From an uncultured Collinsella sp. (GTDB lineage: Bacteria; Actinomycetota; Coriobacteriia; Coriobacteriales; Coriobacteriaceae): a stretch of 20,791 bases of DNA. The stretch spans positions 1-20,791 of the forward strand of contig CABSNH010000013.1 in assembly GCA_902478985.1 (NCBI GenBank), read 5' to 3'. The notes under the pieces were generated by a model that saw nothing but the letters and a program-made list of their open reading frames with translations, had not been told where the DNA came from and made no database searches. How positions within the stretch are numbered: position 1 is the stretch's first letter; the number at the start of each line of letters is the position of its first letter. Below, piece by piece: positions 7,634 through 16,758 of this stretch. The translations under genes and the position numbers were made by a program.

Positions 7634-9406
7634 TTAGAGCGCCTCCTCATCGAGCGGAGCGGCCATGGTGCCCTCGCCCGCAAGCGGCGACTTGTCGCGC
7701 CAGACGTTCTCGAACTGCTCCTTGTCGAGCACGTGGTCGCGCTTGGCGGCGACATCGGTCACCGTCACGCGGTCGGTGCAGGAGTAGCACGGGTCGAGCG
7801 AGCCGACGATCAGCGCCGCGTCGCCCACGGTGTTGCCGCGGAACATGTAGCGCAGGACCGGCCAGTTGCTGTACGTGGCGGCCTTGGCGCGCCAGCGGTA
7901 GCACTTCTGGTTGTTGCCGAGCATGGCCCAGTGCACGTCCTCGCCGCGCGGCGCCTCGGTGGCGCCGATGGCGTACTTGTGCGGGGTGTACTCCCAATCC
8001 GTGGTGAGGATGGGGCCCGACGGGCAGTTCTCAAGCATGGTCTCGATCATATCGATCGAATCGTAGACCTCCTGGATGCGGACGGCGGTACGGCCGAAGG
8101 CATCGCAGGTGTCGGCCGTGGCAGCGTGCATCTTTTGGACGTCCGGATCGGCGTAGCCGTCGAAGGGATGGTCAAAGCGTACGTCGCGGGCATAGCCCGA
8201 GCCACGCATGAGCGGGCCGACCGGCGAGAAGTCGCGAGCGATCTTGCGGTCCAGAATGCCGATACCGCTCGTACGCTCGATAAAGTTGGGCGTAGAGAGC
8301 AGCACGTCGACGAGTTCTTGAACCTCGGAGCGCAGCTGGTGGATGGTCGTGAGCGTGGAGAGCTTCTGCTCGGCCAAAATGTCGCGACGCACGCCGCCGA
8401 TCACGTTGAGACCGTAGGTCTTGCGGTGACCGGAGAGCTTCTCGGCCAGGTCCATGGACTTCTCGCGGACGCGGAAGAACTGCTGGAAGCCGGAGTCGAA
8501 GCCCGTGTAGTGCGACGCCAGGCCAATGTTGAGCAGATGCGAGTGCAGGCGCTCGACCTCGAGCATGATAGCGCGGATGTACTGGGCGCGCGGCGGGACA
8601 TGAATGCCCTGAGCGCGCTCGACGGCCTCGGCATAGGCCACCGAGTGGGCGCAACCGCAGATGCCGCAGATGCGGTCGGCGAGGAACGTCACGGCGTCAT
8701 AGTTCAGGCGCGTCTCGGCGACCTTCTCCATACCGCGGTGCACGTAGAACAGACGGTAGTCGGCGTCGACAATCGTCTCGCCCTCAACGAACAGGCGGAA
8801 GTGGCCGGGCTCGTCGGAAGTAATGTGCAGCGGGCCCATGGGAACGAGCGTCGTCTCCTTGCCCTTGGTATCGGCCAAGAACTCGTAGTTTTCCATGTCA
8901 CTCGCGGGAGCGGGACGGAAGCGGTAGTCCATGGAGTCCTTGCGCAGCGGATACAGGCCGCTGGGCCAATCGTCGGGCAGCACCAGGCGACGACGATCGG
9001 GCAGACCCTCGGGGATCAGGCCGAACATATCGCGCAGCTCGCGCTCGCCCCACACGCAGGCGGGGACGAACGGCGTCACGGACGGGAACGTCATCTTGGC
9101 GGGATCGACCTCGGTGCGCACGGTCACCCAGCCGGGGTCCTCTCCCTCCATGGAGATGACGTAGTACACGGCGTAACGGCCGCACAGGCTGCGCTCATCG
9201 TTGCCGATGATCACGGGAATCCAGCCGTAGCGCTCGTAGTACAGGTAGTGGACGGCCTCGGGCAGCTTGTCCTGCTTGACGGTAATCGTCAGCTGGTCCT
9301 CGCACTGCCACTCGACCTTCTCGATGCAGCCCGGAACGGCGCGGCGCAGGGCCTCGACATGGCTCTCGCAGCGACGGGCATACACCTTGTTCTCAGTTTC
9401 AATCAT
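7634..9406 (-). CDS. hyfG: Formate hydrogenlyase NiFe large subunit HyfG (HycE-like)
   Basis: This is the catalytic subunit that makes H2. The 590 residues comprise an N-terminal NuoC-like domain (about 1-165) fused to a NuoD/NiFe large-subunit domain. The nickel ligands are present in both motifs: RICGIC (Cys247, Cys250) and DPCYSCTDR (Cys540, Cys543). This separates it from complex I proteins, which have lost them. HycI should cut after Arg546 and release a 44-residue tail; the E. coli HycE tail is 32. ATG at 9406 follows GGAG at six bases. It is three bases from hyfF and one base from hyfH. It belongs to the group 4a hydrogenases by context and motifs. Confidence 0.97.
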   Translation of the reverse strand: MIETENKVYARRCESHVEALRRAVPGCIEKVEWQCEDQLTITVKQDKLPEAVHYLYYERYGWIPVIIGNDERSLCGRYAVYYVISMEGEDPGWVTVRTEVDPAKMTFPSVTPFVPACVWGERELRDMFGLIPEGLPDRRRLVLPDDWPSGLYPLRKDSMDYRFRPAPASDMENYEFLADTKGKETTLVPMGPLHITSDEPGHFRLFVEGETIVDADYRLFYVHRGMEKVAETRLNYDAVTFLADRICGICGCAHSVAYAEAVERAQGIHVPPRAQYIRAIMLEVERLHSHLLNIGLASHYTGFDSGFQQFFRVREKSMDLAEKLSGHRKTYGLNVIGGVRRDILAEQKLSTLTTIHQLRSEVQELVDVLLSTPNFIERTSGIGILDRKIARDFSPVGPLMRGSGYARDVRFDHPFDGYADPDVQKMHAATADTCDAFGRTAVRIQEVYDSIDMIETMLENCPSGPILTTDWEYTPHKYAIGATEAPRGEDVHWAMLGNNQKCYRWRAKAATYSNWPVLRYMFRGNTVGDAALIVGSLDPCYSCTDRVTVTDVAAKRDHVLDKEQFENVWRDKSPLAGEGTMAAPLDEEAL

Positions 9407-9409
9407 TCG

Positions 9410-10969
9410 TTACTCCACCTCGCTCTGAGCGGTCTCGGTACCGAACACAGCGCGGTACATCGGCGTCGCGTGAAGTTCCTCGGTGCTCTGCTCGAGTACG
9501 ATGCCGGTCGCGGTCTCCACACCGTGCACGAGGGGCAGCGGGGTGGCGATGCCAAACCACAAGATCATGACAGCCAGGATGATTTCGGGGATAAGCATGA
9601 GCGCCGGGGCCTCATGCTTGCCCATGCCCTGGGGCGCATGGCCGAATACCGACTTGAGTGCGATGCGGGTGAGCGCGGAGATGGCCACGGTAAGACCGAG
9701 GGCGACCACGACGACCAGCCACATGGGACCGGCGGTAACACCGGCGACAAAAGTCAGGAATTCGGAGATAAACATGCCAAAGGGCGGGAAGGCACCAAGA
9801 CCGAGCAGTGCCAGGACGGCGAGCGCGGCGGTTGCGGGCGCAACCTCGACGACGCCCTGGATCTTGGCCAGGCTACGCGTGCCAAAGGCGTGCTGGATGT
9901 TGCCGGACACGCAGAAGGCAAGCGTCTTGGTAAAGCCGTGGAACACGCAGTGCAGCAGGGCCGCGGCGATACCCAGCGGGCCACCGATACCCAGGCACAG
10001 GGCGATAACGCCCACGTTCTCCACAGACGAGTACGCAAAGCGGCGCTTGAGGTCGTCCTGGCGAAACATCGAAAGTGCCGCCACCAAAATGGACAGCGTG
10101 CCGACGATCAGCAGCAAAAGTTGCGGATACTCAGCGCCCACGGCCTGGATGGTAAAGCCGTAGAAGCGCATGATCACAAGCATGGCGCACTTAAGCAGCA
10201 CGCCCGAGAGCAGGGCCGAGACAGGGCTCGGGGCCTGGGAGTGGGCATCGGGCAGCCAAGTGTGCATGGGGAACAGGCCGGCCTTGGTGCCAAAGCCGAT
10301 CACGATAAACGCAAAGGCGAGGCGCATGAGCGTCGGGTCGAACTGGTCGGCATACGGCAGCACGCACGACAGGAATGCGGCCTCGTGGGCGTTGGGAATC
10401 ACGTCGGCGGCGTTGGCGTAGATCAGCAGCGTACCGAACAGGCCGAAGGCCACGCCGGCGGTGCAGACCATCGCATACTTCCAAGAAGCCTCGAGGGCCG
10501 TCTTGTTCTTGTAGATACCCACCAGGAACACGGTGGAAAGCGTGGTTGCTTCCACGGCGGCCCACGTGAGGATCATGTTGTTGGACAGGCACGCGAGCAG
10601 CATGGTAAACACGAACAGACTAAACAGTGCAAAATACTGCTTGGCGCGCTCGGCGGGCATGGAGCCCTCCTCGATATCGGCCTTTACATAGGGCAGCGAG
10701 AACAGCCCCGTAAGAAAACCGATAAAGCCGATGAGCAGCACAAAGATGGCGCCCAGCGAATCGAGGTGGAACCACAGGCCAAGAGCGCTCGCGGTTTCGC
10801 CGCTCATAAGGACGTCACCGGCCGTCATAATCGACAGCACCAGGACGGCTGCGACGGAGACCAGGTTGAGACCGGCAAACACGTTATAGGACGTGTTCTT
10901 GGGCAAAAACGCCATAACCAGCGAGAACACCAAAGGAGTCGCGAGCAGGGCGAGAATCAACGTTTCCAT
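9410..10969 (-). CDS. hyfF: Hydrogenase-4 membrane subunit HyfF (antiporter-like, NuoN/M/L family)
   Basis: This 519-residue polytopic membrane protein is close in length to E. coli HyfF (about 526). It carries the polar residues used for ion translocation in antiporter-like subunits: Glu140 in TWAAVE, Lys229 in GFGTKAGLFPMHTWLPDAH, Lys260 in SGVLLK, and the downstream lysine of FHGFTKTL. This subunit is present in hydrogenase-4 but not hydrogenase-3, so it supports the FHL-2 assignment. The start is preceded by GGGGG at six bases. The gene is three bases from both hyfE and hyfG. It is thought to take part in proton or sodium pumping coupled to electron flow. Confidence 0.94.
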   Translation of the reverse strand: METLILALLATPLVFSLVMAFLPKNTSYNVFAGLNLVSVAAVLVLSIMTAGDVLMSGETASALGLWFHLDSLGAIFVLLIGFIGFLTGLFSLPYVKADIEEGSMPAERAKQYFALFSLFVFTMLLACLSNNMILTWAAVEATTLSTVFLVGIYKNKTALEASWKYAMVCTAGVAFGLFGTLLIYANAADVIPNAHEAAFLSCVLPYADQFDPTLMRLAFAFIVIGFGTKAGLFPMHTWLPDAHSQAPSPVSALLSGVLLKCAMLVIMRFYGFTIQAVGAEYPQLLLLIVGTLSILVAALSMFRQDDLKRRFAYSSVENVGVIALCLGIGGPLGIAAALLHCVFHGFTKTLAFCVSGNIQHAFGTRSLAKIQGVVEVAPATAALAVLALLGLGAFPPFGMFISEFLTFVAGVTAGPMWLVVVVALGLTVAISALTRIALKSVFGHAPQGMGKHEAPALMLIPEIILAVMILWFGIATPLPLVHGVETATGIVLEQSTEELHATPMYRAVFGTETAQSEVE

Positions 10970-10972
10970 GGA

Positions 10973-11626
10973 CTACCCCCTCAGCTCGGACAGGTCGCGC
11001 GCATCGAGCGAGTGGGAGTCGTCCCAAATGCGACGCACGACGATGGACATGATGATGACGGCAAAGATGGCGTCGGTGGCGATACCGATCTCGATGATCT
11101 CGGGAGCGGTGGGGGCCAAAAGCGCGAGCGTCACGTGGCTGCCGTTTTCCATAAGGCAGTAACCAAAGATCTGCTTCATGATGTTGCGCTGCGAGATGAT
11201 GCAGGTGAGGCCCACAAAGAAGTGAGCGAAGCTAATAGCGAGCGCAGGCGTTGCGACCTCGGCCGTGGGAAGGCTGATCTGCGTCACGACGGCAAAGCAA
11301 ATCGCGACCTCCACGGCGATGATGCAGATGGCCCACGCGGGCTTAAGGCCGGCCTTGAGTGATGCGTCGCTCGGCTCGCCCATCTTCTTGTATGCGCGGT
11401 TGAGGATATAAGGGACCAGGACGACCTTGGTGATAAAGGCAGATCCGGCCCACATAAGCAGCTCCTGCGCACCGGTGGTGGCACCGAGTGTGGCGAGCAG
11501 CCCCACGAGCACCAGCGACTGCGCCGCATACCAGTTGATGGCATGTTTGATGTTCTTGGAGACGACCACCATGGTGGACGTGACGATCAGAAGGCCGCCA
11601 AGGATGTTGACGATCGAATAACCCAT
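10973..11626 (-). CDS. hyfE: Hydrogenase-4 membrane subunit HyfE (NuoK-like)
   Basis: This 217-residue membrane protein is almost the length of E. coli HyfE (about 216). Its N-terminal part has NuoK-like hydrophobic helices. A central SQRNIMKQIFGYCLMENGSH stretch matches the hallmark region of HyfE/MrpC-like subunits. It helps connect the antiporter-like subunits in the membrane arm. ATG at 11626 has GGAGG nine bases upstream. It is 13 bases after hyfD and three bases before hyfF. It is absent from hydrogenase-3, so it is diagnostic for the hyf type. Confidence 0.93.
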   Translation of the reverse strand: MGYSIVNILGGLLIVTSTMVVVSKNIKHAINWYAAQSLVLVGLLATLGATTGAQELLMWAGSAFITKVVLVPYILNRAYKKMGEPSDASLKAGLKPAWAICIIAVEVAICFAVVTQISLPTAEVATPALAISFAHFFVGLTCIISQRNIMKQIFGYCLMENGSHVTLALLAPTAPEIIEIGIATDAIFAVIIMSIVVRRIWDDSHSLDARDLSELRG

Positions 11627-11639
11627 GTCGTTCTACCTC

Positions 11640-13097
11640 CTAACCGATCCAGCTTGCCGAAAGCGGGCCGCTGACGATGACCATGATGATGAGCACGATG
11701 AACACGAACGCCATCGCACGGGGAAGCGGGGCTCCCGCAGCGACCTCTTCGCTCGGCTCGCCGGGCAGGCAATAGCCCATCCACTTGAGGAACCAGGCGA
11801 AGGTGGCGACGGTCTCGGCGACCATGATGCACACGAGCACCAGGATCGCGACATTGCCGGCACCCACAGAGAAGCCGCCGGCGATGATCTGGAACTTCGA
11901 GAAGAACGTGTTCATGGGCGGCACGCCGGCAATGGCGAGTGCCGCGACACCGAAGCCCACGCCCGAGATCGGGTACTTCTTTACGATGCCGCGAAGCTTG
12001 GGCAGCATACGCGTGCCGAGCGTAAAGGAGAACGAACCGGCGATCAGGAAGAACAGCGTCTTGGCGAAAGCGTGGTTAAAGATGTGGCAGACGGCGCCAT
12101 CGAAGGCCAGCTGGCTGCCAAAGACCGAAAGGCCCAGACCAAAGAACACATAGGAGAGCTGGGCGATCGTGGAGAAGGCCAGCAGACGCTTCATGTCCTT
12201 TTGCGGCAGGTACATAAGGAAGCCAAAGAGCATGGTGACCATGGCGTCGATAATGGCGACCCAACCCACGATCTCGGGGATCTCGCCGGCAGAGACGAGT
12301 GCACGCGCGAACACGCACACGCCGACCTTAACCATCGAGGCGCCATGCAGGTAGGCCGAAACAGGCGTCGGCGCCTCCATGGCCGAAGGCAGCCACATGT
12401 ACATTGGAACCTGTGCGGACTTGGCCCAGGCCGCAAACAGCACGAGCAAAAGGACGATAGCCTTGAGCTTGGCGTCGAGGCCGGCAATCGCGGTAATGGC
12501 GAAGGTACCGGTATGGGCAAACACGATGGCGGCGCCCAGATACAGGCCGAGCGCACCGATATGCGTAATGATCAGAGCCTTCATGCCGGCCTTCTTGGCC
12601 GTAGGCGTCATGTAGTAGCTAATGAGGCCCCAAGAGCACGCACCCGTGATCTCAAAGAACACGAGCTGGCCCAAAAGGGTCGAGCTGTACACGAGACCGG
12701 CCATGGCGCCGATGAAGGTCGCGAGGTACGCGTAGAAGCGACGACGCGGTGCGTCGGGATGCTCACGGTTATTCTCGCTCATATAGGGAATCGAATAGAT
12801 CACGACAAGCAGGCCGATACCCACAAAGGCGGGCGCGAGCAGCGTGCTCATGCGATCGAAGGTGAATCCCATGACGAGGGTCTGCCCAAACGAGATCAGG
12901 GGGACCTGCGTGTCGGGCATGCCGGCGCCAGCGAAATTCGCGGCGAGGGCGATGGTGCAGACCGTCGAGACGGCGGCACCCAAAACGCTGAACCACTTGG
13001 CGTACGGACGGGGGAACAGGGCGACGAGCACCGAGGCCACCATCGGGGCCGCGATAGCGACCAAGCCGAGAAGGGACAGACTGACTGCAAATGACAT
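11640..13097 (-). CDS. hyfD: Hydrogenase-4 membrane subunit HyfD (antiporter-like)
   Basis: This 485-residue polytopic membrane protein resembles E. coli HyfD (about 479) and NuoN/M/MrpD antiporter-like subunits. The conserved charged residues are Glu149 (FFEITGACSW), Lys226 (AWAKSAQVPMYMWLP), Lys257 (HGASMVKVGV) and the lysine of FNHAFAKTLFF. The proline-rich AMEAPTPVSAYLHGA segment is typical of the discontinuous helix region. It is one of three antiporter-like subunits in this operon (HyfB, HyfD, HyfF). The start has AAGGGAG about five bases upstream. The gap to hyfC is 15 bases. Confidence 0.94.
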   Translation of the reverse strand: MSFAVSLSLLGLVAIAAPMVASVLVALFPRPYAKWFSVLGAAVSTVCTIALAANFAGAGMPDTQVPLISFGQTLVMGFTFDRMSTLLAPAFVGIGLLVVIYSIPYMSENNREHPDAPRRRFYAYLATFIGAMAGLVYSSTLLGQLVFFEITGACSWGLISYYMTPTAKKAGMKALIITHIGALGLYLGAAIVFAHTGTFAITAIAGLDAKLKAIVLLLVLFAAWAKSAQVPMYMWLPSAMEAPTPVSAYLHGASMVKVGVCVFARALVSAGEIPEIVGWVAIIDAMVTMLFGFLMYLPQKDMKRLLAFSTIAQLSYVFFGLGLSVFGSQLAFDGAVCHIFNHAFAKTLFFLIAGSFSFTLGTRMLPKLRGIVKKYPISGVGFGVAALAIAGVPPMNTFFSKFQIIAGGFSVGAGNVAILVLVCIMVAETVATFAWFLKWMGYCLPGEPSEEVAAGAPLPRAMAFVFIVLIIMVIVSGPLSASWIG

Positions 13098-13112
13098 TGT
13101 TTCTCCCTTCTC

Positions 13113-14039
13113 CTACACGCCGACGACCACGAAGACAAACGCCAGAACGGCGATGCCCACGACGGCCCAGGTCTGATTGCCAAGCACCTTAAAACGCGAG
13201 CGCGAGCAGGAGTTCTCGATCACGCCGCATACGACAAAATCGATCAGGCACTTCACCAGGAAGATGACTGCACCCAGAACAGCGGCGGCGCCCACGGTCG
13301 CGGGCTCGCCCCAGGGGACGAAGATCGCGCAGAACCAGGCGACGACCAGGACCTGCTTCATGGACATGGCGAGCTTGGCCATCGCAAGCGACGGGCCGGA
13401 AAGCTCGGCGAGTGGGCCCTCCTGAAGCTCCTGCTCGGCCTCGGCCTGATCAAACGGCAGCTTGCCGAGTTCCATGTAGCAGGCGATCGCAAAGGCGATG
13501 CCGGCGAGGATTACGGCGACCGGCGCGTCGATGGCGCCCGTCATGATGTGCTGACCCATGGTGGCGATGTCGGTGGAACCGCACACCAGGGCGGCGGCAA
13601 ACAGCGCCAGCAGCATGGACGGCTCGATGAGCACGCTCATGAGCAGCTCGCGGACGCCGCCGATACCGGCGTAGGCGTTGGACGAATCCACACCGCAGAG
13701 GGCGAAGAAGAAGCGGGCGAGCGCCAGGCTGTACATGATGGTGATGGCGTCACCAAAGACCGGGATGGGGCTTTGTGCCGTAAAGAGCGGCAGACCCATC
13801 GCGAGCATAAAGGCGACGGCGAAGAACAGCGGCGGCATAATACGCAGCGCAAAGCTCGCGTCCTCGCTCTGGGACTCGGGGCGCGCAAAGAGCTTGGCCA
13901 GGTCGCGGTAGTCCTGCATGATGCTGGGGCCGCGACGGTTGTGCATCTTGGCGCGGATAACGCGACCGAGACCGGAGAAGAACGGCGCGACGGCCATAAC
14001 GACCACGCCCTGCAGAACGGCAAGTACGATGTTGTTCAT
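13113..14039 (-). CDS. hyfC: Hydrogenase-4 membrane subunit HyfC (HycD/NuoH-like)
   Basis: This is the membrane anchor that connects the soluble hydrogenase arm to the antiporter-like subunits. The 308-residue protein has the family motif RRGPSIMQDYRDLAKLF at 35-51. It also has the acidic cytoplasmic loop ELGKLPFDQAEAEQELQEG at 190-208, matching the NuoH loop near the quinone/hydrogenase junction. About eight hydrophobic segments are visible. ATG at 14039 is preceded by GGAGG at seven bases. It follows hyfB by 12 bases. Confidence 0.95.
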   Translation of the reverse strand: MNNIVLAVLQGVVVMAVAPFFSGLGRVIRAKMHNRRGPSIMQDYRDLAKLFARPESQSEDASFALRIMPPLFFAVAFMLAMGLPLFTAQSPIPVFGDAITIMYSLALARFFFALCGVDSSNAYAGIGGVRELLMSVLIEPSMLLALFAAALVCGSTDIATMGQHIMTGAIDAPVAVILAGIAFAIACYMELGKLPFDQAEAEQELQEGPLAELSGPSLAMAKLAMSMKQVLVVAWFCAIFVPWGEPATVGAAAVLGAVIFLVKCLIDFVVCGVIENSCSRSRFKVLGNQTWAVVGIAVLAFVFVVVGV

Positions 14040-14051
14040 GCTCTCCCCTCC

Positions 14052-16070
14052 TTAACCCATTTGCACGGCGAGCACGAGGAACACCACGAGTGCCGCGACG
14101 ATGTAGCAGATATAGATGCTGTAGTTGCCGCCCTCGAGCTTAGTCGCGAGGTCGGCGAGCTTCTCGACACCCTTATGCGGGGCATCGACGAGAACCTTGT
14201 CGGGTACGGGCTCCACAGCCTCGGCCACACCGGTGAGCTTCTGGAAGAAGTGCGCGATGGACCAGCAGACGGCCGTGCAGCGGTCGCGCAGCGTGTAGAG
14301 CGGCTGCATAAACCAGGACACCTCGGAGGCGAAGGTCGTGGCCACGACGGGCATATGCTCGTTGGGAGCATAGCCACATGCCCACGGCTGGGACTTCTGC
14401 ACCTTGCCGACGGTCTTGAGTTTGCGATAACCGCAGGCAAGACCGACGAGCACCGCGAGCGCAATGGCGATCGCGGGCGTGGAGGTGGCAGCGCCGGAGT
14501 ATTGGTTCATGAGCTCCATGCCCTCGGCGGCAAACACGCCACCGTACGGATGCAGCACGGACGCGGCGACATCGACCAGCACGGGCGCGATCACGGGAGC
14601 GCCAATGCCCAGCACGACGCAGATGGCCGCAAGCAGGCCCTGCGCAAACACCATGGGGGCGGGAACCTCCTTGGCATTGGCCGCGGCCTCGGAGCGGGGC
14701 GCGGAGGCAAAGGAGACGCCATAGGCCTTGACGAAGCACGTGACGGCCAGCGCGCCGGTAATGGCAAGCGCGACGGCAGCGAACACGGCCACGATCATGA
14801 CGGCCTTGTCGCCCTGCATGGCGGCGTTAAACAGCGACTGGTAGGTAAACCACTCGGACACAAAGCCGTTGAAGGGCGGGATGGCCGAGATGGCAAGCGC
14901 GCCAACGAGGAAGCAGATGGCCGTTGCCGGCATACGACGGAACAGGCCGCCCATCTTCTCCATATTGCGCGTACCCGTGGAATACAGCAGCGCACCGGCG
15001 CCCAAGAACAGCTCGCCCTTAAACATCGCGTGGTTAAACGTGTGGTAGAGGGCGGCCATCAGAGCCAGGACGGCGATGCCGACCGAGTTGAGTGCCATGG
15101 CGGCCATGGAGGCGCCGACGCCGAGCAGAATGATGCCGATGTTCTCGACGGAGTGATAGGCCAGCAGGCGCTTGATGTCATGCTCCTGCAGGGCGAAGGC
15201 CACGCCGAGGACCGACGAGATCGCACCGAAGACCATGACCATAAGGCCCCACCAGACCTGAACGCCCGAGGCGGAGAGCAGGTCGAGACCCACCTTGAGG
15301 ATACCGAAGATACCGATCTTGATCATGCCGCCGGACATGAGGGCCGACACGTTGGACGGCGCCTCGGGATGTGCCTTGGGCAGCCAGCCGTGCAGCGGGA
15401 TGATACCGGCCTTGGCGCCAAAGCCAAAGAAGGCGAGCACGAAGCACACGGATGCGACCGCGGGGCTAAACTGCGTGGCGCGGAAATCCGCAAAGGCAAA
15501 CGAGCCGCCGGCGAAGTTGGTCATGGTGAGGAAGCTCGCCATGATGAGCACAAAGCCCACGTGCGCGATCACAAAGTAGAGCCAACCGCCATGGATGGAG
15601 TTCTCGTTCTCCTCGATCACGACCAGGAAGTACGAGGTCAGCGACATGAGCTCAAAGGCGACCAGGAACCAAAACACGTTGTCGGCGGTGATGACGAGCA
15701 TCATGGACGCCACGAAGGTGTTAAAGAAGAAGCCGGCGCGGCCCTTTTTGCCCGGGTACTCATCAAAGTAGTTGAGACCGTAGATCGAACCGGCAAACGC
15801 GAGCACCGAGATGAGCGCCACGAACAGGCCGGACAGCTGATTGAGCAGCAGCTGGAAATGGGCAAACGGGAAGAACACGATGGTGTCGACCGACGTGACA
15901 TCGCCCAGCACGGCCTGGATACCGGCCACAAACGAAAGCACCGCGGCGACGGCGCCGATAAGGCAGCCGGCGGTCTTGGCGGCGTTATCGGCCTTGATCA
16001 GCAGAACCGAGGCGAGCGCACCGATGCACGAGACGGCAAGCGATGCGATAAACAGCGTCATGCTATCCAT
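14052..16070 (-). CDS. hyfB: Hydrogenase-4 membrane subunit HyfB (HycC/NuoL-like)
   Basis: This 672-residue polytopic membrane protein of the NuoL/HycC family is about the length of E. coli HyfB. The functional residues are Glu140 (VAFELMSLTSYF), Lys220 (GFGAKAGIIPLHGWLPKAHPEAP), Lys251 (SGGMIKIGI) and the lysine of FNHAMFKGELF. The C-terminal quarter holds a long cytoplasmic stretch (CGYAPNEHMP…) and a last membrane helix, as in HycC. ATG at 16070 has GGGAG eight bases upstream and overlaps the hyfA stop by eight bases; a second ATG is at codon 4. It is the largest membrane subunit of the complex. Confidence 0.95.
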   Translation of the reverse strand: MDSMTLFIASLAVSCIGALASVLLIKADNAAKTAGCLIGAVAAVLSFVAGIQAVLGDVTSVDTIVFFPFAHFQLLLNQLSGLFVALISVLAFAGSIYGLNYFDEYPGKKGRAGFFFNTFVASMMLVITADNVFWFLVAFELMSLTSYFLVVIEENENSIHGGWLYFVIAHVGFVLIMASFLTMTNFAGGSFAFADFRATQFSPAVASVCFVLAFFGFGAKAGIIPLHGWLPKAHPEAPSNVSALMSGGMIKIGIFGILKVGLDLLSASGVQVWWGLMVMVFGAISSVLGVAFALQEHDIKRLLAYHSVENIGIILLGVGASMAAMALNSVGIAVLALMAALYHTFNHAMFKGELFLGAGALLYSTGTRNMEKMGGLFRRMPATAICFLVGALAISAIPPFNGFVSEWFTYQSLFNAAMQGDKAVMIVAVFAAVALAITGALAVTCFVKAYGVSFASAPRSEAAANAKEVPAPMVFAQGLLAAICVVLGIGAPVIAPVLVDVAASVLHPYGGVFAAEGMELMNQYSGAATSTPAIAIALAVLVGLACGYRKLKTVGKVQKSQPWACGYAPNEHMPVVATTFASEVSWFMQPLYTLRDRCTAVCWSIAHFFQKLTGVAEAVEPVPDKVLVDAPHKGVEKLADLATKLEGGNYSIYICYIVAALVVFLVLAVQMG

Positions 16071-16680
16071 TGTTTACGCTCCCTTCTGCTTTCTCGGACA
16101 GACCCTGGGCCACAGCGGTAACGTCGACGGACGGACCGTTTTCGATCGCGCGCAGGCGCTTGGCCTCGTCGAGCTCGCGATCGGCCGCGCCACCCATGAC
16201 GGTCAGCGCCTTGGTGGGGCAGGCCGCCACACAATGCGGGCCGTCCGGATCGAAGGCACACAGGTCGCACTTGACGGCGCAGGTGTACTGGCCAGGAGCC
16301 CACGTAAGCAGGCTGCTCAGGGACTTAGGATACGAAGGCGTCGGGTCGCACATGCCTGCGACACCGGCGATAGACGTGCCATCGGGATGGATGGCTCCGA
16401 AGGGGCACGCGATGGCGCACAGCCTGCACCCGATGCACTCCTGCTCCTTGACGTGGATGCGATCGCCATCGTGCTCGATGGCATTCACCGGGCAAACCTC
16501 GGCGCAGGGGGCACCCTCGCAATGGTGGCAGGCAAGGGCGGCCGAAATACCGCCGGTCTTCACGAGCGCCAGGCGCGGCGTATCCTGAAGACCCTGCATC
16601 CGGTGGGCGTCGGCACAGGCGGACTGGCATGTTCCGCAGCCGATGCACCTCTCCGGGTTGATATCGATGAAGCGGTTCAT
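16063..16680 (-). CDS. hyfA: Hydrogenase-4 electron-transfer subunit HyfA (HycB-like, four [4Fe-4S])
   Basis: This ferredoxin-like subunit carries electrons from formate dehydrogenase to the hydrogenase arm. In 205 residues it has four cysteine groups: 12-15-18-22, 51-54-59-63, 82-85-88-92 and 138-141-150-154, enough for four [4Fe-4S] clusters. The AHRMQGLQDTPRLALVKT segment is closer to HyfA than to HydN. The ATG at 16680 is preferred because AGGA lies seven bases upstream and MNRF is the family N-terminus; an in-frame GTG at 16686 adds two residues. It overlaps hyfB by eight bases. It follows fdhF after a 78-base gap that holds a strong hairpin. Confidence 0.95.
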   Translation of the reverse strand: MNRFIDINPERCIGCGTCQSACADAHRMQGLQDTPRLALVKTGGISAALACHHCEGAPCAEVCPVNAIEHDGDRIHVKEQECIGCRLCAIACPFGAIHPDGTSIAGVAGMCDPTPSYPKSLSSLLTWAPGQYTCAVKCDLCAFDPDGPHCVAACPTKALTVMGGAADRELDEAKRLRAIENGPSVDVTAVAQGLSEKAEGSVNNG

Positions 16681-16702
16681 CCCCACTTCCTTTCAAAATA
16701 AC

Positions 16703-16737
16703 GGGCCGGGCTCCCGAACGTACGGGACGCCCGGCCC
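16703..16737 (-). terminator. Strong hairpin between fdhF and hyfA, possible attenuator or partial terminator
   Basis: The stem is 14 bp: GGGCCGGGC (16703-16711) with GCCCGGCCC (16729-16737), continued by TCCCG (16712-16716) with CGGGA (16723-16727). There is one bulged C at 16728 and a six-base loop. On the transcribed (minus) strand it is followed by GTTATTTTG, a moderate and interrupted U-rich tract, and is preceded by TTTTT, so the plus-strand reading looks like a terminator too. It lies inside the operon. Partial termination or 3'-end protection would let fdhF and its ferredoxin be made in excess of the hyf subunits (inference). Confidence 0.7.
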
Positions 16738-16758
16738 AAAAAGCCAACGAGAACGGGA

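Noticed and set aside
7433..11362. A 1309-residue open frame on the plus strand, antisense to hyfH, hyfG, hyfF and part of hyfE
   Set aside because: It is opposite confidently identified genes, has low-complexity His/Gln/Gly/Arg-rich composition, and is expected from high-GC third codon positions. No domain is recognisable.
9410..16070. Respiratory complex I (nuo) or an Mrp antiporter
   Set aside because: HyfG keeps both nickel-binding CxxC motifs, and fdhF, hycH and hycI homologues are in the same array, so this is a group 4 hydrogenase.
13548..16121. An 857-residue plus-strand open frame antisense to hyfB and hyfC
   Set aside because: Same composition bias and full overlap with real membrane subunit genes; it is a shadow frame.
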